Positions 23,359 to 34,618 of a DNA stretch of 64,000 bases are shown here, piece after piece. The stretch covers positions 186,001-250,000 of the forward strand of contig JAIWNI010000036.1 in the NCBI GenBank assembly GCA_025331435.1, in the 5' to 3' direction. Position numbers and translations under genes: made by a program. The notes under the pieces are model-generated. The model did no database searches, was not told the DNA's origin, and saw only the letters and a program-made list of their open reading frames with translations. Within the stretch, counting starts at the first letter, position 1. Every line of letters begins with the position of its first letter. The DNA is from Choanephora cucurbitarum. Taxonomy: Eukaryota > Mucoromycota > Mucoromycetes > Mucorales > Choanephoraceae.

Positions 23359-25511
23359 TTCATTTTTCCCCTTTTTTCCCGTTGTATTTAGAGCACCTCA
23401 TTATTGTAAATCTTCCCAATAAAAAAAAGTTATTTGTGTTACCGTGGGGCCCCACTTTTGTGGTATCACAAAGTCAGCCTTATTTTGACCGTGGAAATTT
23501 ATACCAATGATTGAGTTCAATGAATTTGTGTTTCAAACAAATCTAGAATAAATTGACAGCTCTGGTTAACCTATATCAAATGAGACCACTTGTTCCTTTC
23601 TCTCTCTTTCACACCAAATTGGCCAAAGAGACGACATAATCTTTCTAGACGGTGTATGAAAGCATTTGAGCACTAGTGGGGAACAGAACAAGGAAGCCTG
23701 GGTTAGAAGGCGCAACAAATTATGACAACTTTTGTTGTTCTAAAGTTTCTTGTTAACCAGCTAATAAGTTCATATACAGTATTTTGTGTTTAAAAACATA
23801 ATGCTTGGTAGAACTAAATCCGTTTCGTAGATTACTCCAATACAAACGTTTCAGAAGCGAGTATAATTGTTAGGCCATTAATGAATGGGAACCCAACTCG
23901 AAGATAACAAGTCATCATTGCACTGTGGGGACGGCAGTTTTTTTGGCGAGAATTTAGAGAGACAGTTTAAGAAATTGTCATAAGTTTCCCCAGAAGGGTT
24001 GAGAAAAACCAATGCAACATTAAGACGAGATTGAACCAACGTGAGACTATTTCAAAGCCATTGAGATATATGGGTCAAGACAACTTTTTTTCTTCTTTAC
24101 TTCATTTTAACTTTATTAGACAATTTCATTTATTCCACACCGATCAGACCACAATTTTTTAAGTGTCAAGACTCAATAGGTCATAAATCTTTCAAACTGC
24201 CAGAATACGTTCACCAATATTTTTCTGAAAATGACAACTGGGTTTTAATTTGAGCCGTAGTGAAGTGCTTTTGTATCTTTAAAGAAAAGAAAAAGGAGGT
24301 TGGAAGGTGGGAAAGAGCAATTCATGAATGGCATAAGAACTCATACTAAAATTAGTTACTGTAGCTAGCTGATAGAATACTGCTTATCAAGAAGATCAAA
24401 GCTCAAAAGTTGGCATTTTTTTTTTTTTTGAATAGACGATAAAGAAGCTTGATCTATTCCTTTACAAACTCACCAAGTATATTCTATCAACAATCCTGAC
24501 TTTCATTGTCACTAAACTAAACATACATAAGACAGTGAAGTTGGTTATAGTTATATTGAGCTTTGACAGTATCATGCCCCACAGGGAGAAAATAGTTTAG
24601 TATACTATACTAAGCAAAGTAAGTCGATTTGTATCAGCTTATTGAAATACATTTGATCTGTCTATAGTATCAAGCTTATTCTTGGCTTCTTATTGTTATT
24701 AGGTTTTTGATCATGATAAGTTGCTTTGACAATGTTATAGAGAATGTTTAAAAACCCAAATGAGTAAAAAAAAAAAAGGTCTTGTTTGTATACTTTAGAT
24801 ATGCATATTAAGTTTATCAAAGCTTATTTTAATGAAACAAAACGGAAGTTAGATGTTTCTTTCTACAGAAGAAGACAATTCCTTCTTAAATCTTTCTTTC
24901 TGGTTACCATAGATTTTTTGTTATAAACTATCTTGACTCAATCAGAAGGTTAAAAAAGAAAGACGCAAGCTTATCTATTCAAACTCTCCCAATAAGTTTT
25001 ACTCTCTTTTTTCATGGTATGTCTTGAGATAGCCTTATGCTCTTTACAACAATTAGGATAGCCATTGTCTTTTAGTTGCTTCTTGATCATATCAAGCTAC
25101 AGAAATAAGCTTGTGTTGAGAACAAAAAAAAAAGGCATTTTTAAGATTAACTCAGCATGCTGTCATTTTTTTGTTGAATTGAAACAAATCTCACTTGCCA
25201 TTGTGTCCTGTCTATGTGCACATGTGTGTGTGCGGGTCTTACTCTTTCTCTGTGTGTGTGTGTATCTTTTTATTAGATCAAATTTTTAAGGTTCCTTATT
25301 AGAAAAAATAAATAAATAAAAGAGCGCGTTTAAGGCCTATCTTTCTCTCCTTCTTTCTCCTTTTATTTCTTCCATTTCTCTTCTTACTTTTTTTTTCTAA
25401 TACAAGCTTAGTAACAAAGCTATATCTATCTCTTATCAATACACTATAAAACCGTGAGTATATTTCTTTACAGATCTCGTTTTTCTTTCTAACATCGTTC
25501 TCGTTTAAGTC
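23359..25511. other. Long intergenic region (2.15 kb)
   Basis: AT-rich with scattered poly-T/poly-A runs, a TG microsatellite (25221-25263) and a CT-rich tract (25338-25395) upstream of the next gene. An open frame at 25065-25289 is low complexity. No gene, RNA or transposon end was recognised. Confidence 0.5.
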
Positions 25512-27763
25512 ATGACGATCGACGTGTTTGAACCTACACCAGTAGAAGACGATGCTCTTCTGGAGATCAGTCGCAAACTATCCAACGTCTCTATCTATAA
25601 ATTGCCTACTCAAGGTGGTTCAGTAGACAAAGATAGTGTAAGTGAATTATAAACGGAGTTTATTCTTCTGTGTGTTTTGTTGAAGAACCGACTGGTTAAA
25701 TTATGCAATTCTCTTTAGCTGCCTACGATCAAATACTTGCTTCACTCAACAGAACCTGATCAAATCAAACAGAGTATTCGACTACTACGTAGATACTTAA
25801 CTCAAGGTATCTATGGCAGCTACATAATTTTTTTTTTGCCTTGCTTATCTTCTATTCCAGGTCATAGTGACGAATCAAGTGTCAACGATATACTATTATT
25901 GGACATTTTACCACGAATTAAAGAACTGTTGAATACTAACCTTGGAAACTCTATAAAGGTAAGTTTACATTAAGATCCTGGGTTTCATCTCTCTTAATTA
26001 AATGAACTGATATAGTTTGAATGTGCTTGGATTGTTACCAATATAGCAGTAAGTATAAAATTGAAGCCTCTTGTCTTGTACTGATCTAATCTATATCCAT
26101 TTAAAAAAAAAAGGCTGGTAATACAGAACAGACGAATGCAGTAATTGAAGCAGGATTTGTAGATGTATTACTTGAATGCATTGCAAGCAAACGATCCCGA
26201 CTAGATGTAAAGGCTCAAGCTGCTTGGGCTCTTGGCAATGTAGCCGGGGAAGCTCCTTCCTACCGTGAAGAACTGATGCGCAAGGGTTTCACACATTCGA
26301 TCGTCACCGTCCTTAACTCGATCTATGACGAGGCTTATGACGAATCAACTTACAGCCAATATGATCAAGGAAAAATGCGCTTTGCAGATGAAGAAGATTA
26401 TTCAAATGTCGAGGCTCTTTTATGGGCCTTATCTAACATGTCTCGTGGTGGTTTCCGTGTAGCTGAATACTTTCGACATGTAAGTTAAATTGATGTCCAA
26501 TGCTACACCTTCTTTTGCTTATCTGCTTATATTTATAGTATTTGCCTATGTTTGGAGTGTTTTCAAAATACATTGCCTTTGATTATCCTAAACTCGAAAT
26601 TGAAGTGTGGTAAGTATGAAAACGATAAGCATCTTAATCATTGTTTCTTGACATTCTATTCGATAGCTGGGGATTGTCTCGTATTCTATACAATATGCAT
26701 GATGTTGCCGAGTTCCATCGACTCAATCATATCTCAGATGAACTCTGTGAAAGACTGTCACATTTATTATAGTAAGTTGTTCTTTTAGAGAAAAACTAGC
26801 CAGCAAGTTAGACTCATATTAAATAACTAGTCATGGCGTACCTAAAGTAGTTGTACCAGCCATTCGTACCGTAGTCAACATTACCTCAGGACCCAACAAC
26901 AGTGTGATTGGATTACTACGCACACCTATCTTAGCCAGTATCACACGTTTACTTGAGCCTCAAGCACCCAATGAAATCCGTAAAGATGCCTACCTAGTCA
27001 TTTCTAATTTAGCAGCTGGCAATGAAGAGATGATCAAGCATGTCATTGATCATGATGTTGTCATGTCAAATGTTGTTGCTCATATCACTGTTCCTGGACA
27101 TATCTTTGATGACAGCACAAAGCGATGGACACCTACTATTTCTCATGCTTATTATTATCGAAATGATGAATGGAAAGTAACAAAAGAAGCACTCTGGATT
27201 GTTTTTAATCTGATCTCACTTGGTATTGATAACACTGTATGGTAAAGTAGAACAAACACAATCTTCTATGAAATAGGCTACTAACCCACCTAATCCTTCC
27301 TAGGGATCTATTATCAAAATATCCTAAACTACCGGAATCTTTAGCCAAAATGTTTAACTTTATTGAACTTCCACTAGACGTATGCGAGAAAGCAATTGAG
27401 TGCATGATCAGTCTTGTTCAACGCTCTAACAAATGGATGGATAAACGTTTTCCTCATGGCAAGAATCCATACGTACGTAGCTTACTGGAGGGTGGTCTGC
27501 CAAATGCCCTTCCCTGTGTGCAGAAGGAGCTGGGATCCAAATCAAGCACAGTGATGGATCTTTGCCAGAAACTAGAAAAACTGTTGGTTGCCTCTGAAGA
27601 AGATGTTGTTCAAACAGCCTCTCTGATAGATGTAGCCAATGCTTTTGGTTTGCCTACTATCATTGAAATCAAAGCCAAGAGTAATAAGAGAAGAGTGATC
27701 CGCGGTCTTGAAGATGGGGATGTTCGGTTGATTGAAAATGCTGTAGGCAACCTCTGTATTTAA
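25512..27763 (+). CDS. Importin-alpha-like ARM-repeat protein without IBB domain
   Basis: A nine-exon model of 585 residues: 25512-25637, 25719-25806, 25861-25958, 26016-26048, 26114-26479, 26539-26609, 26667-26771, 26831-27241 and 27304-27763. Tandem armadillo repeats carry the Trp/Asn signature of karyopherin alpha: CAWIVTNIAAGN, AAWALGNVAGEAP, LLWALSNMSRGG, TVVNITSGPNN, YLVISNLAAGN and ALWIVFNL. These Trp-Asn ladders bind nuclear localisation signals. The N-terminus (MTIDVFEPTPVEDDALLEIS) is acidic and has no Arg-rich importin-beta-binding helix. The protein is thus a divergent paralog rather than the standard adaptor. It may bind cargo without importin beta, or an upstream exon may be missed. 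Confidence 0.8.
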
Positions 27764-27820
27764 GAATAACAGCAAACAACTTATTTAATAATAAAAAAGA
27801 AGTCAAAACATGATCTGTCC

Positions 27821-27830
27821 CCCCCCCCCC
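27821..27830 (+). repeat. Poly-C run (10 bp)
   Basis: A homopolymer run of C in an AT-rich 3' region between two genes. Its length should be treated with caution as homopolymers are error-prone. Confidence 0.6.
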
Positions 27831-27966
27831 AAAGAGAGATAAGGATGACAAACCCAAAAGAGTGACATGCGGAGAATAAACCTTTGACTCATTTTTTTTG
27901 TTGGGTTTTCGGGTAAGTTAGACTAACAGGCCGTCCTTTTTTTTTCTTTTTCAATCGTTAGTCAGC

Positions 27967-29096
27967 ATGAGCGAAACGATGGCTTCAAGTGTCAATTTGA
28001 CATCACTAGAGCATATTGAACATAGAAAGCCAAAGCTGATCAATCCAACAGGATCGTCATCTTTTGAAAAGATCGTTTCTGCTTGTACAGGTGCTGTTAT
28101 TACCATGTCATTCAGTAAGTCAAGATCTTTTTTCTTAGCGCCAATCACTCATCTTGGTCTATTCTAGTGAATCCCCTTGATGTGGTCAAAACCCGACTTC
28201 AGGAATCTTCAAAGATAGGCAACAGTCAGTACAGAGGAACTCTTGTAAGTGGATGAACCTTCGCTTTCTATCACCAGACAAACCTTAACTCTTGTTTACT
28301 AGCATGCATTATCTACTATCTTTCGAAATGAAGGTCTATTGGCACTCTGGAGAGGATTGGCTCCTGGCTTAGTAATGGCATTACCTTCAACAGCTATTTA
28401 TTTTGTTGGATATGATCATATTCGAGATTACACTAGACAGTCACGCTTTGCTAATTCTGCCTTAGATCATTATTCACCTTTATGGGCTGGTGGGTTAGCG
28501 AGAAGTAAGTAAAAGAAAGATGATGGAGAGAATGAGACTGACAAGAGATTCAATCAGCTTTTGCTGCCTTAGTTGTATCGCCTCTTGAACTATTCCGAAC
28601 AAGAATGCAGTCTGTAGAAGGTATGCATGGATTTCAAGGTGTTTGGCAAGGCGTAAATCAAATGGTGAAACGAGAGGGACCACAAGCACTTTGGCGTGGA
28701 CTGTTACCAACCATGCTAAGAGACGTGCCTTTCTCGGGCATTTATTGGATGGGATATGAGGAAGCCAAGCATTATCTTGAACACCATCCAACACAATCAT
28801 TTTCTCATTTCCAGATCTCGTTTGTGTCAGGTGCGTTTAGTGGTATGTTGGCTGCCATTCTAACGACTCCTTTTGATGTCATCAAAACTCAACGCCAAGT
28901 GAGTTCAGACGCTGAAGAAGCCCGATTTAGACGTATTGTGCGAGACATCTTTCAAAAGGATGGAACTGCTGGTTTCTTCCGTGGTGTTGTACCTCGTGTA
29001 GTCAAGGTGGCTCCTGCTTGTGCTATTATGATATCCAGTTATGAAGTTGGCAAACGCTTTTTTGCTGATAATCGCATGTCAAAAGAAAAGCTCTAA
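27967..29096 (+). CDS. Mitochondrial carrier, SLC25A39/40 (Mtm1) type
   Basis: A four-exon model of 321 residues: 27967-28114, 28168-28244, 28303-28504 and 28558-29096. Three carrier repeats each show the PX(D/E)XX(K/R) signature: NPLDVVKTRLQ, SPLELFRTRMQ and TPFDVIKTQRQ. Companion motifs are ALWRGLAPGLVMALPSTAIYF, ALWRGLLPTMLRDVPFSGIYW and GFFRGVVPRVVKVAPACAIM. The words LRDVPFSGIYW and ACTGAVIT at the first helix point to the SLC25A39/SLC25A40/Mtm1 subfamily. Members of this subfamily move glutathione into mitochondria in animals and affect Mn-superoxide dismutase metal loading in yeast. It sits in the inner membrane with six predicted helices. Subfamily assignment is from motif recall and is a little less certain than the carrier family itself. 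Confidence 0.88.
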
Positions 29097-29275
29097 TCTC
29101 TTTCCTCCTGCCACTTTCTCATGTATATAGTTCATTCCCTTCTTTTCATTACACATATTATAGAACGAAAATAAAATAAAATCTCTCTTTTTTCTGTATA
29201 GAGAGGATAATGCTCGCTTTTCTCTTTATTGTTTTCGCGCTTGTTTCTTTTTCTTTTTAGATGGTGCTGATTCTA

Positions 29276-29897
29276 TCATGTTGTCAGTTTATTTGCTTTT
29301 GGTTTAACGTGCTCTAACTTACTACTGAAAACGTCCATCTTTCTTCCTTTGTTCTTTGTGTTGTCTTCTTCTTCCTCTTCTTCTTCGTCTGATGAACTAC
29401 TTTCGGTATCCTCTAACTTTCTCTTTGTTGAATTTTCCTCAGTAAGAGCTGCCTTGATAAATCGTGATGCAGCTTCCTTATCCACCTTCATATTAGCTAT
29501 AGTCAAAAAGTCAGAAAAGCAAGTCCCCATTCTGTGTATATGCTTACGTTTCTCTTCTTTGCCTACAGCCTTCTTTAGTTTCTGAATATATTGTTGTACA
29601 CGAGCCTAATTGAAGAATCAGCAAATGGTTCAGCAAGGAACAGAATCAACTCACCAATTCCTTCATGACAACATGCTTCTGAGGATCTGTTCCTTGTGTG
29701 CGCATGTAGATGTAGAATAAGGTATTTAATGAATAAGACAAGAGTACTTCGAGCTCGTATCGTTCATTCAGTGATAATTTCGAAAAAACATCGTTGATGG
29801 GTCTTGCCAAGAGGGGATCGAGATGCTTCTTCACAACCTGAAGTCGCGATCGAAGAGCACGTACTGCTTTCTTTGGAACTTCAGTCTGTGTGGCCAT
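29276..29897 (-). CDS. Exosome cofactor LRP1/Rrp47 (C1D family)
   Basis: A three-exon minus-strand model of 173 residues: 29655-29897, 29548-29605 and 29276-29496. The Sas10/C1D domain shows LDPLLARPINDVFSKLSLNERYELEVLLSY followed by LNTLFYIYMRTQGTDPQKHVVMKEL, then VQQYIQKLKKA and KPNMKVDKEAASRFIKAAL. This is the pattern of C1D/Rrp47, which binds Rrp6 and helps the nuclear exosome process rRNA, snoRNA and other RNAs. The C-terminus is acidic (SSSSDEEEEEEEDN) then basic (KPKANK), as in other nucleolar proteins. It is convergent with the carrier gene, with about 180 bp between stop codons. Confidence 0.88.
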
Positions 29898-30014
29898 CGA
29901 GATTTATGTGAAGAAAAAGAAAAAGTGGAAAAAATATCTCGCTTTGAAAATTAAAAAGCCACTAGGATCAGCCACCATTGGCTGCATAAAAATATGGATT
30001 TATTGCATAAACAA

Positions 30015-30768
30015 TCAAAGGATACCTCTCTCTTTCTCTTTTGTCTTTTGTATACTTTGACGAAGGTCTTCTCTAGCAAGGGTAGCTCTGGCTATTGTGA
30101 TCTCTGGCAATCGCCTTCTTTCTTCTTCACTCAAGGTACATTTCAAACTAAAGTCTTCATCAGACACAACATTTGAATGACTGGAGTTGACTGTTCCTTT
30201 CAACAATTTTCGAGGACGAATTTTCCCTTGCTCTAAACCTGCTGTAGTGGATGAGTTGGATGTTTCTATTAGTTTAGGCTTTGTCTTGAATCTCTTGTTG
30301 GTGCTGTCTAGATGAGCATCCTCTTTGCGATCTCTATTAGTTGATGGTATACTTTCAACTGGCTTACTTCCTTCTCGAAGTCGCTTTCGGGCATGAGGTG
30401 GTCGAGGCTGAAATAAACTAGTGTGGTCAGATAGTGTTTTCTTAAGGCGAGGCGGTTGTGCTTTATCTGTTGGCTGCTTGTGATTTAGTTTACTGGTAGA
30501 AGCCACTGTGTTCTCGCGAGCAAGTCTATCGAATACGCTTAATTTTGAACTTTTTGTAGGTTGTGTTTGTTTTGGTTTGTCTTGTACAGGAAAAGAAGGT
30601 CCAGATATGTTTTTTTCGCCTACTTGTCGATCGAGTTAGAGCCTGAAGAGAGTGCTTTCTTGAAGACAACATACAAAACCAGCTTTCATTAGGTCTTTCT
30701 TGTGGTATAGAGTTAGTGAAATCCCAAAATTTTGGCATATCGAATTCCCATTTGTCGTCCATAGACAT
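30015..30768 (-). CDS. Possible TPX2-like / hypothetical nuclear protein
   Basis: A two-exon minus-strand model of 232 residues: 30675-30768 and 30015-30619. The intron acceptor is CAAGTAG with a CTAAC branch point; skipping to this acceptor removes an in-frame TAG. The N-terminus MSMDDKWEFDMPKFWDFTNS resembles the (F/W)EFDAPKF(Y/F)DF opening of TPX2-type spindle assembly factors. The middle is basic and Ser/Pro-rich (FDRLAREN, LFQPRPPHARKRLREGSKP). The C-terminus has CTLSEEERRRLPEITIARATL and ends in a charged helix (REDLRQSIQKTKEKERG). No TPX2 central repeats were seen, and the protein is short. It could be any basic nuclear protein. It is divergent from the dUTPase gene. Confidence 0.5.
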
Positions 30769-31331
30769 ATTCAAAAAGAGAAAGAGAATCAAATGAAGGA
30801 AAGAAAGAAAGAAAAAAAGAATTTATTCTCAGCTTGAGCTTTAGAGGAAAAAAAAAGAGAGAGAGCATTAAAGAAGTTTGATATTCTAAAAGTAAAGCTC
30901 TTTTGAAGGATACAAGGATAAAGAAATATGCTATCACAATTCGATAGTTTATCAACTAGGAAAGAGTTTTAAAGGTTCAGTCAAAAGATCGCAGTACACC
31001 CTAACAAACAAGCAAAGCTATCATTGTAATACTTACATATCTTTCAACTTGACAAAAACCTCGAAATGAATTGCAGAATTCAGAATAATTCATGGAATTG
31101 CCTTCCCCATTGATGGGCTTTTGTTAAAGGAGAAATATTCTAAGCAATCAAAGCAACCCTCACTGGCAATGGCAGTGAAACAGACAAATCGTCTATCGAT
31201 TCAATTACCCCTTATTTCTAAACGCGAAGAGCCGTCACAAACGCGTTTACTTTTTTAAGGTTTTTCAATTATTCGCGTCTTCATGAGACCAAATTGGCTT
31301 CTTTTTTCTCTTTCTTAAAAAAAAACTACAT
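30769..31331. promoter_or_regulatory. Bidirectional promoter with MCB-like cell-cycle boxes
   Basis: This 563 bp interval separates the divergent TPX2-like and dUTPase genes. Near the dUTPase start it holds ACGCGT (31241-31246), AACGCGAA (31221-31228) and TTCGCGT (31272-31278, the complement of ACGCGAA). ACGCGT is the MluI cell-cycle box bound by MBF in yeasts, which drives G1/S transcription of DNA-synthesis genes. Three CGCG sites within 58 bp stand out in AT-rich DNA. Regulation is inferred. Confidence 0.55.
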
Positions 31332-31977
31332 ATGTCTGCTACTATTGCACACACATCTACTCAAGACATGTCTGTTACTTCCAAGCTATTAATCAAACGA
31401 CTATCTGAATACGCACAAGTACCTACCCGTGGTTCTTCCCTTGCTGCAGGATATGACCTCTACTGGTAAAGAAGAAGAGAATGTGTATTAATGAGAATGT
31501 TCTAAATCTTATCTTGAAATCATTAGTGCACACGATACATTGATTCCTTCAAAAGGAAAGGCCATCGTTCCTACTGATATCTCACTTGCTATCCCTGAAG
31601 GCCATTATGGCCGTGTCGCACCTCGTTCTGGTTTGGCTGCTAAGCATCATTTAGATACTGGTGCAGGTGTTATTGATGCTGACTACCGTGGTCCTCTTGG
31701 TGTATTGATGTTCAACTTTAGTTCAGAAGATTACAATGGTAGGTTGATTTTCTTACTTGATTGTATGCAATTGATTGATGTGTTGATATTTTGTAGTCAA
31801 GCGTGGAGACAGAGTTGCTCAGTTGATTATCGAAAAGATTTCTTTGCCTGAAATCGTTGAAGTAGAGGTAAGTAAAGCCACGATTAGAATCAACTGAAAC
31901 GCTTATTTACTGGGTAATAGTCATTGGATGTATCTGACCGTGGATCTGGTGGTTTCGGTAGCACAGGCTACAACTAA
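31332..31977 (+). CDS. DUT1: dUTP diphosphatase (trimeric dUTPase)
   Basis: A four-exon model of 157 residues: 31332-31465, 31527-31738, 31797-31867 and 31921-31977. It hydrolyses dUTP to dUMP and pyrophosphate, keeping uracil out of DNA and supplying dTMP synthesis. All five family motifs are present in order: [37 protein letters not shown] and the C-terminal [10 protein letters not shown] arm that closes over the active site. The length is typical of eukaryotic nuclear dUTPases. An internal Met ([12 protein letters not shown]) at codon 13 is an alternative start. The promoter carries MCB-like boxes, fitting S-phase expression. Confidence 0.96.
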
Positions 31978-32814
31978 AATTTGTTTGTGTTTCGTTGTTA
32001 ATTTATTTGTTGTATGGTTTTAGACTTTCCCTTTATATAAAAAATATGTAGATGCTTATTATTATTTTAAAAAGCAAGTTATGTTCTATTTATGTCCTCA
32101 GATCCATACCAACAGTGCTGACTCATTTGGACAGCCTGTTGTTTATTAGCTGTATTTTAGTGTTGCTATTGAATCATCAAATTCGAATTCTCAATTTTGA
32201 TTAGCTAGTATGCTCATATTTAAAAGTGCACTCTGCATAGCTGCTTCTTCTAAGACGACAGCATTTCCTAGACTCATTAAATCTTGAAGAATTATTAAGA
32301 GAGAGAGCTTTTGCTAGAAAGAAAGAAAGAAAAAAAAAGTTCTCGAGAAAAGAGCGTTTTAAAGTTGTTGCTGTCATTGACAGAAAAGTCAGTCCTATTG
32401 TTTCCCTTGATAATCCCTTAAACGGGAGAACTATGCTCCGGTTGAAGCTGACCCTTTAATCGGAAGATTCCGACCTGCCATTGTATAAACCGATTGCGCA
32501 ACAAGATTTGTAATCCCAATAAAAAAAGTTTTAAAGAGAGTCAAGTTTCCACGATACTTGTTATGAACAGCTGAGCTAGACACCTGACTTAAGATGCATA
32601 CATATCTATGACCTGAAGGCAGTCCAAGTTTTTGGTCTGGGAAAAACGCGCTAAATTAAAATATCTGTTTTGTCAAAGACTTTCTTTTTTGTAATAAACT
32701 ACCTTTTTTATCTGACAAAAAAAATATACGCAATACTATCTCCGTAAAAACGACAGAGAAAAAAAACTTTTTTCTGTTTCCTCTTTTTCTTCTTCTTTTT
32801 TTATTACAATAATT
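31978..32814. other. Intergenic between dUTPase and dipeptidase genes
   Basis: A GA-rich stretch (32295-32340) and a TC/T-rich tract (32755-32810) directly before the next start codon. No gene was recognised. Confidence 0.5.
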
Positions 32815-34618
32815 ATGGAACAATTTTTGGAGTACGTCGAAAAGCATCAAAACGACTTTGTTGAAAGACTTCGCAAGGCTGTCGCTATTCCTAGGTAAAG
32901 ACAAAAAAAAAAAGGGGGGGGTAGCATAATACTCAGACGCGTACTTTTTCTTTGCTTAGTGTGAGTGGCGACCCTGCTCACCGTCCTGATGTCTTCCGTA
33001 TGTCTGAATTCTTGGTTGACGAATTGAAGGCCCTTGGTGCCCAAGTTGAGACTCGTGACCTTGGTAAGCAAGACTGGCATGGTAAGGAATTAGATTTGCC
33101 TCCAATTGTTCTTGCTACTGTTGGCAATGACCCCAAGAAGAAGACCATTTTGGTTTATGGTCACTATGATGTTCAACCTGTAAGTAATTCAGATAGTGAA
33201 ATGATTGAAGGCGCTCACTTACGTCTTGCTATCAAAGGCTCTTTTGGAAGATGGTTGGAACACCAACCCTTTTGAATTGGTTGAAGATGAAAAGAATCGT
33301 TTGATTGGCCGTGGTGCCACTGATGATAAGGGTCCTGTTTTGGGTTGGATCAATGTTGTTGAAGCACACAAGGCTTTGGGTATTGAATTGCCAGTCAACA
33401 TCAAGTTCTGTCTTGAAGGTATGGAAGAATCTGGTTCTGAAGGTTTGGACCCTCTTATTTTCGATGAAGCCAGCAAATACTTCAAGGATGTTGATGCTGT
33501 CTGTATCTCTGATAACTACTGGCTTGGTACTACTAAGCCTTGTTTGACTTACGGTCTTCGTGGTGTCTCCTACTTCCACATGAAGGTCAAGGGTCCTGTA
33601 AGTATTCATTGATTTAGATTTGTGCATTTATGTGTGTGTGAAAAACGTCATCTGGTTCTAATTCTTTTACCTCAATTGATCGTTAGGCTGCTGATCTTCA
33701 CTCTGGTGTCTTTGGTGGTACCATTCACGAACCTATGGTTGATCTTGTCAAGATCATGAGTAAGCTTGTTGATCACCATGGTAAAATTCTTGTTCCTGGT
33801 ATTTATGAACAAGTCCGTTCCTTAACTCGTAAGTGATCTGTTCTGGGATTAAAAATCAGAAAACTGAAACTAAAAAAAAAATTCTGTCTAGCTGAGGAAC
33901 AAAAGACCTATGATAACTTGGCTTTCAGAATTGAAGAGCTCCATGATGCCGTTGGTAACAAGATCAACATTCACGAAAGTATCCGCGAAACTCTTCAATG
34001 CCGTTGGAGAAACCCATCTTTGTCTCTTCACGGTATTGAAGGTGCTTTCTATAACCCTGGTGACAAGACTGTCATTCCTGCTTCAGTCACCGGTAAATTC
34101 TCTATCCGTACTGTTCCTGACATGGAACCCGAGAAGGTAACTGAGCTTGTTGTCAAGTACTGTAACGAGGAATTCGCCAAGTTGGGCTCAAAGAACCAAT
34201 TTGAAGTTTTCTGCACTCATGGTGGTAACCACTGGCTTTCCAGCCCCGATCATCCCAACTATGGTAAGTAGTACTATCTTTTTTTCCAGTAAATGGTATT
34301 GACATCATTTTTAGTTGCTGCTGCTAAGGCCGTTGAAACCGTCTACAAGGTCAAGCCTGATTTGACTCGTGAAGGTGGTTCTATCCCTGTTACTTTGTCT
34401 TTCCAAGAAGCTCTTAAGAAAAATGTCTTGTTGTTGCCTATGGGTCGTGGCGATGATGTAAGTTTTCATATAAACTTTGCTATTCTTTTTCTTTTTGAAA
34501 CTCATTTTTTTCATAGGGTGCTCACTCTACCAACGAGAAATTGGACAAATCCAACTATATTCAAGGTACACAGTTGTTGGGTGCCTACTTGTATGAAGTC
34601 GCTAAGGTTGAACTCTAA
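32815..34618 (+). CDS. DUG1: Cys-Gly metallodipeptidase (Dug1/CNDP2, M20 family)
   Basis: A seven-exon model of 472 residues: 32815-32894, 32960-33179, 33238-33597, 33687-33828, 33892-34263, 34315-34457 and 34517-34618. It is a cytosolic di-zinc peptidase that splits Cys-Gly in glutathione breakdown and other dipeptides. The metal ligands and catalytic acids are visible: H95 in YGHYDVQP, D129/D130 in ATDDKG, E163/E164 in [11 protein letters not shown]192 in CISDNYW and H442 in GAHSTNEK. Spacing matches human CNDP2. The lid domain (about 205-385) includes DLHSGVFGG and [11 protein letters not shown]. Codon choice (GGT, AAG, GTC rich) suggests good expression. Confidence 0.95.
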
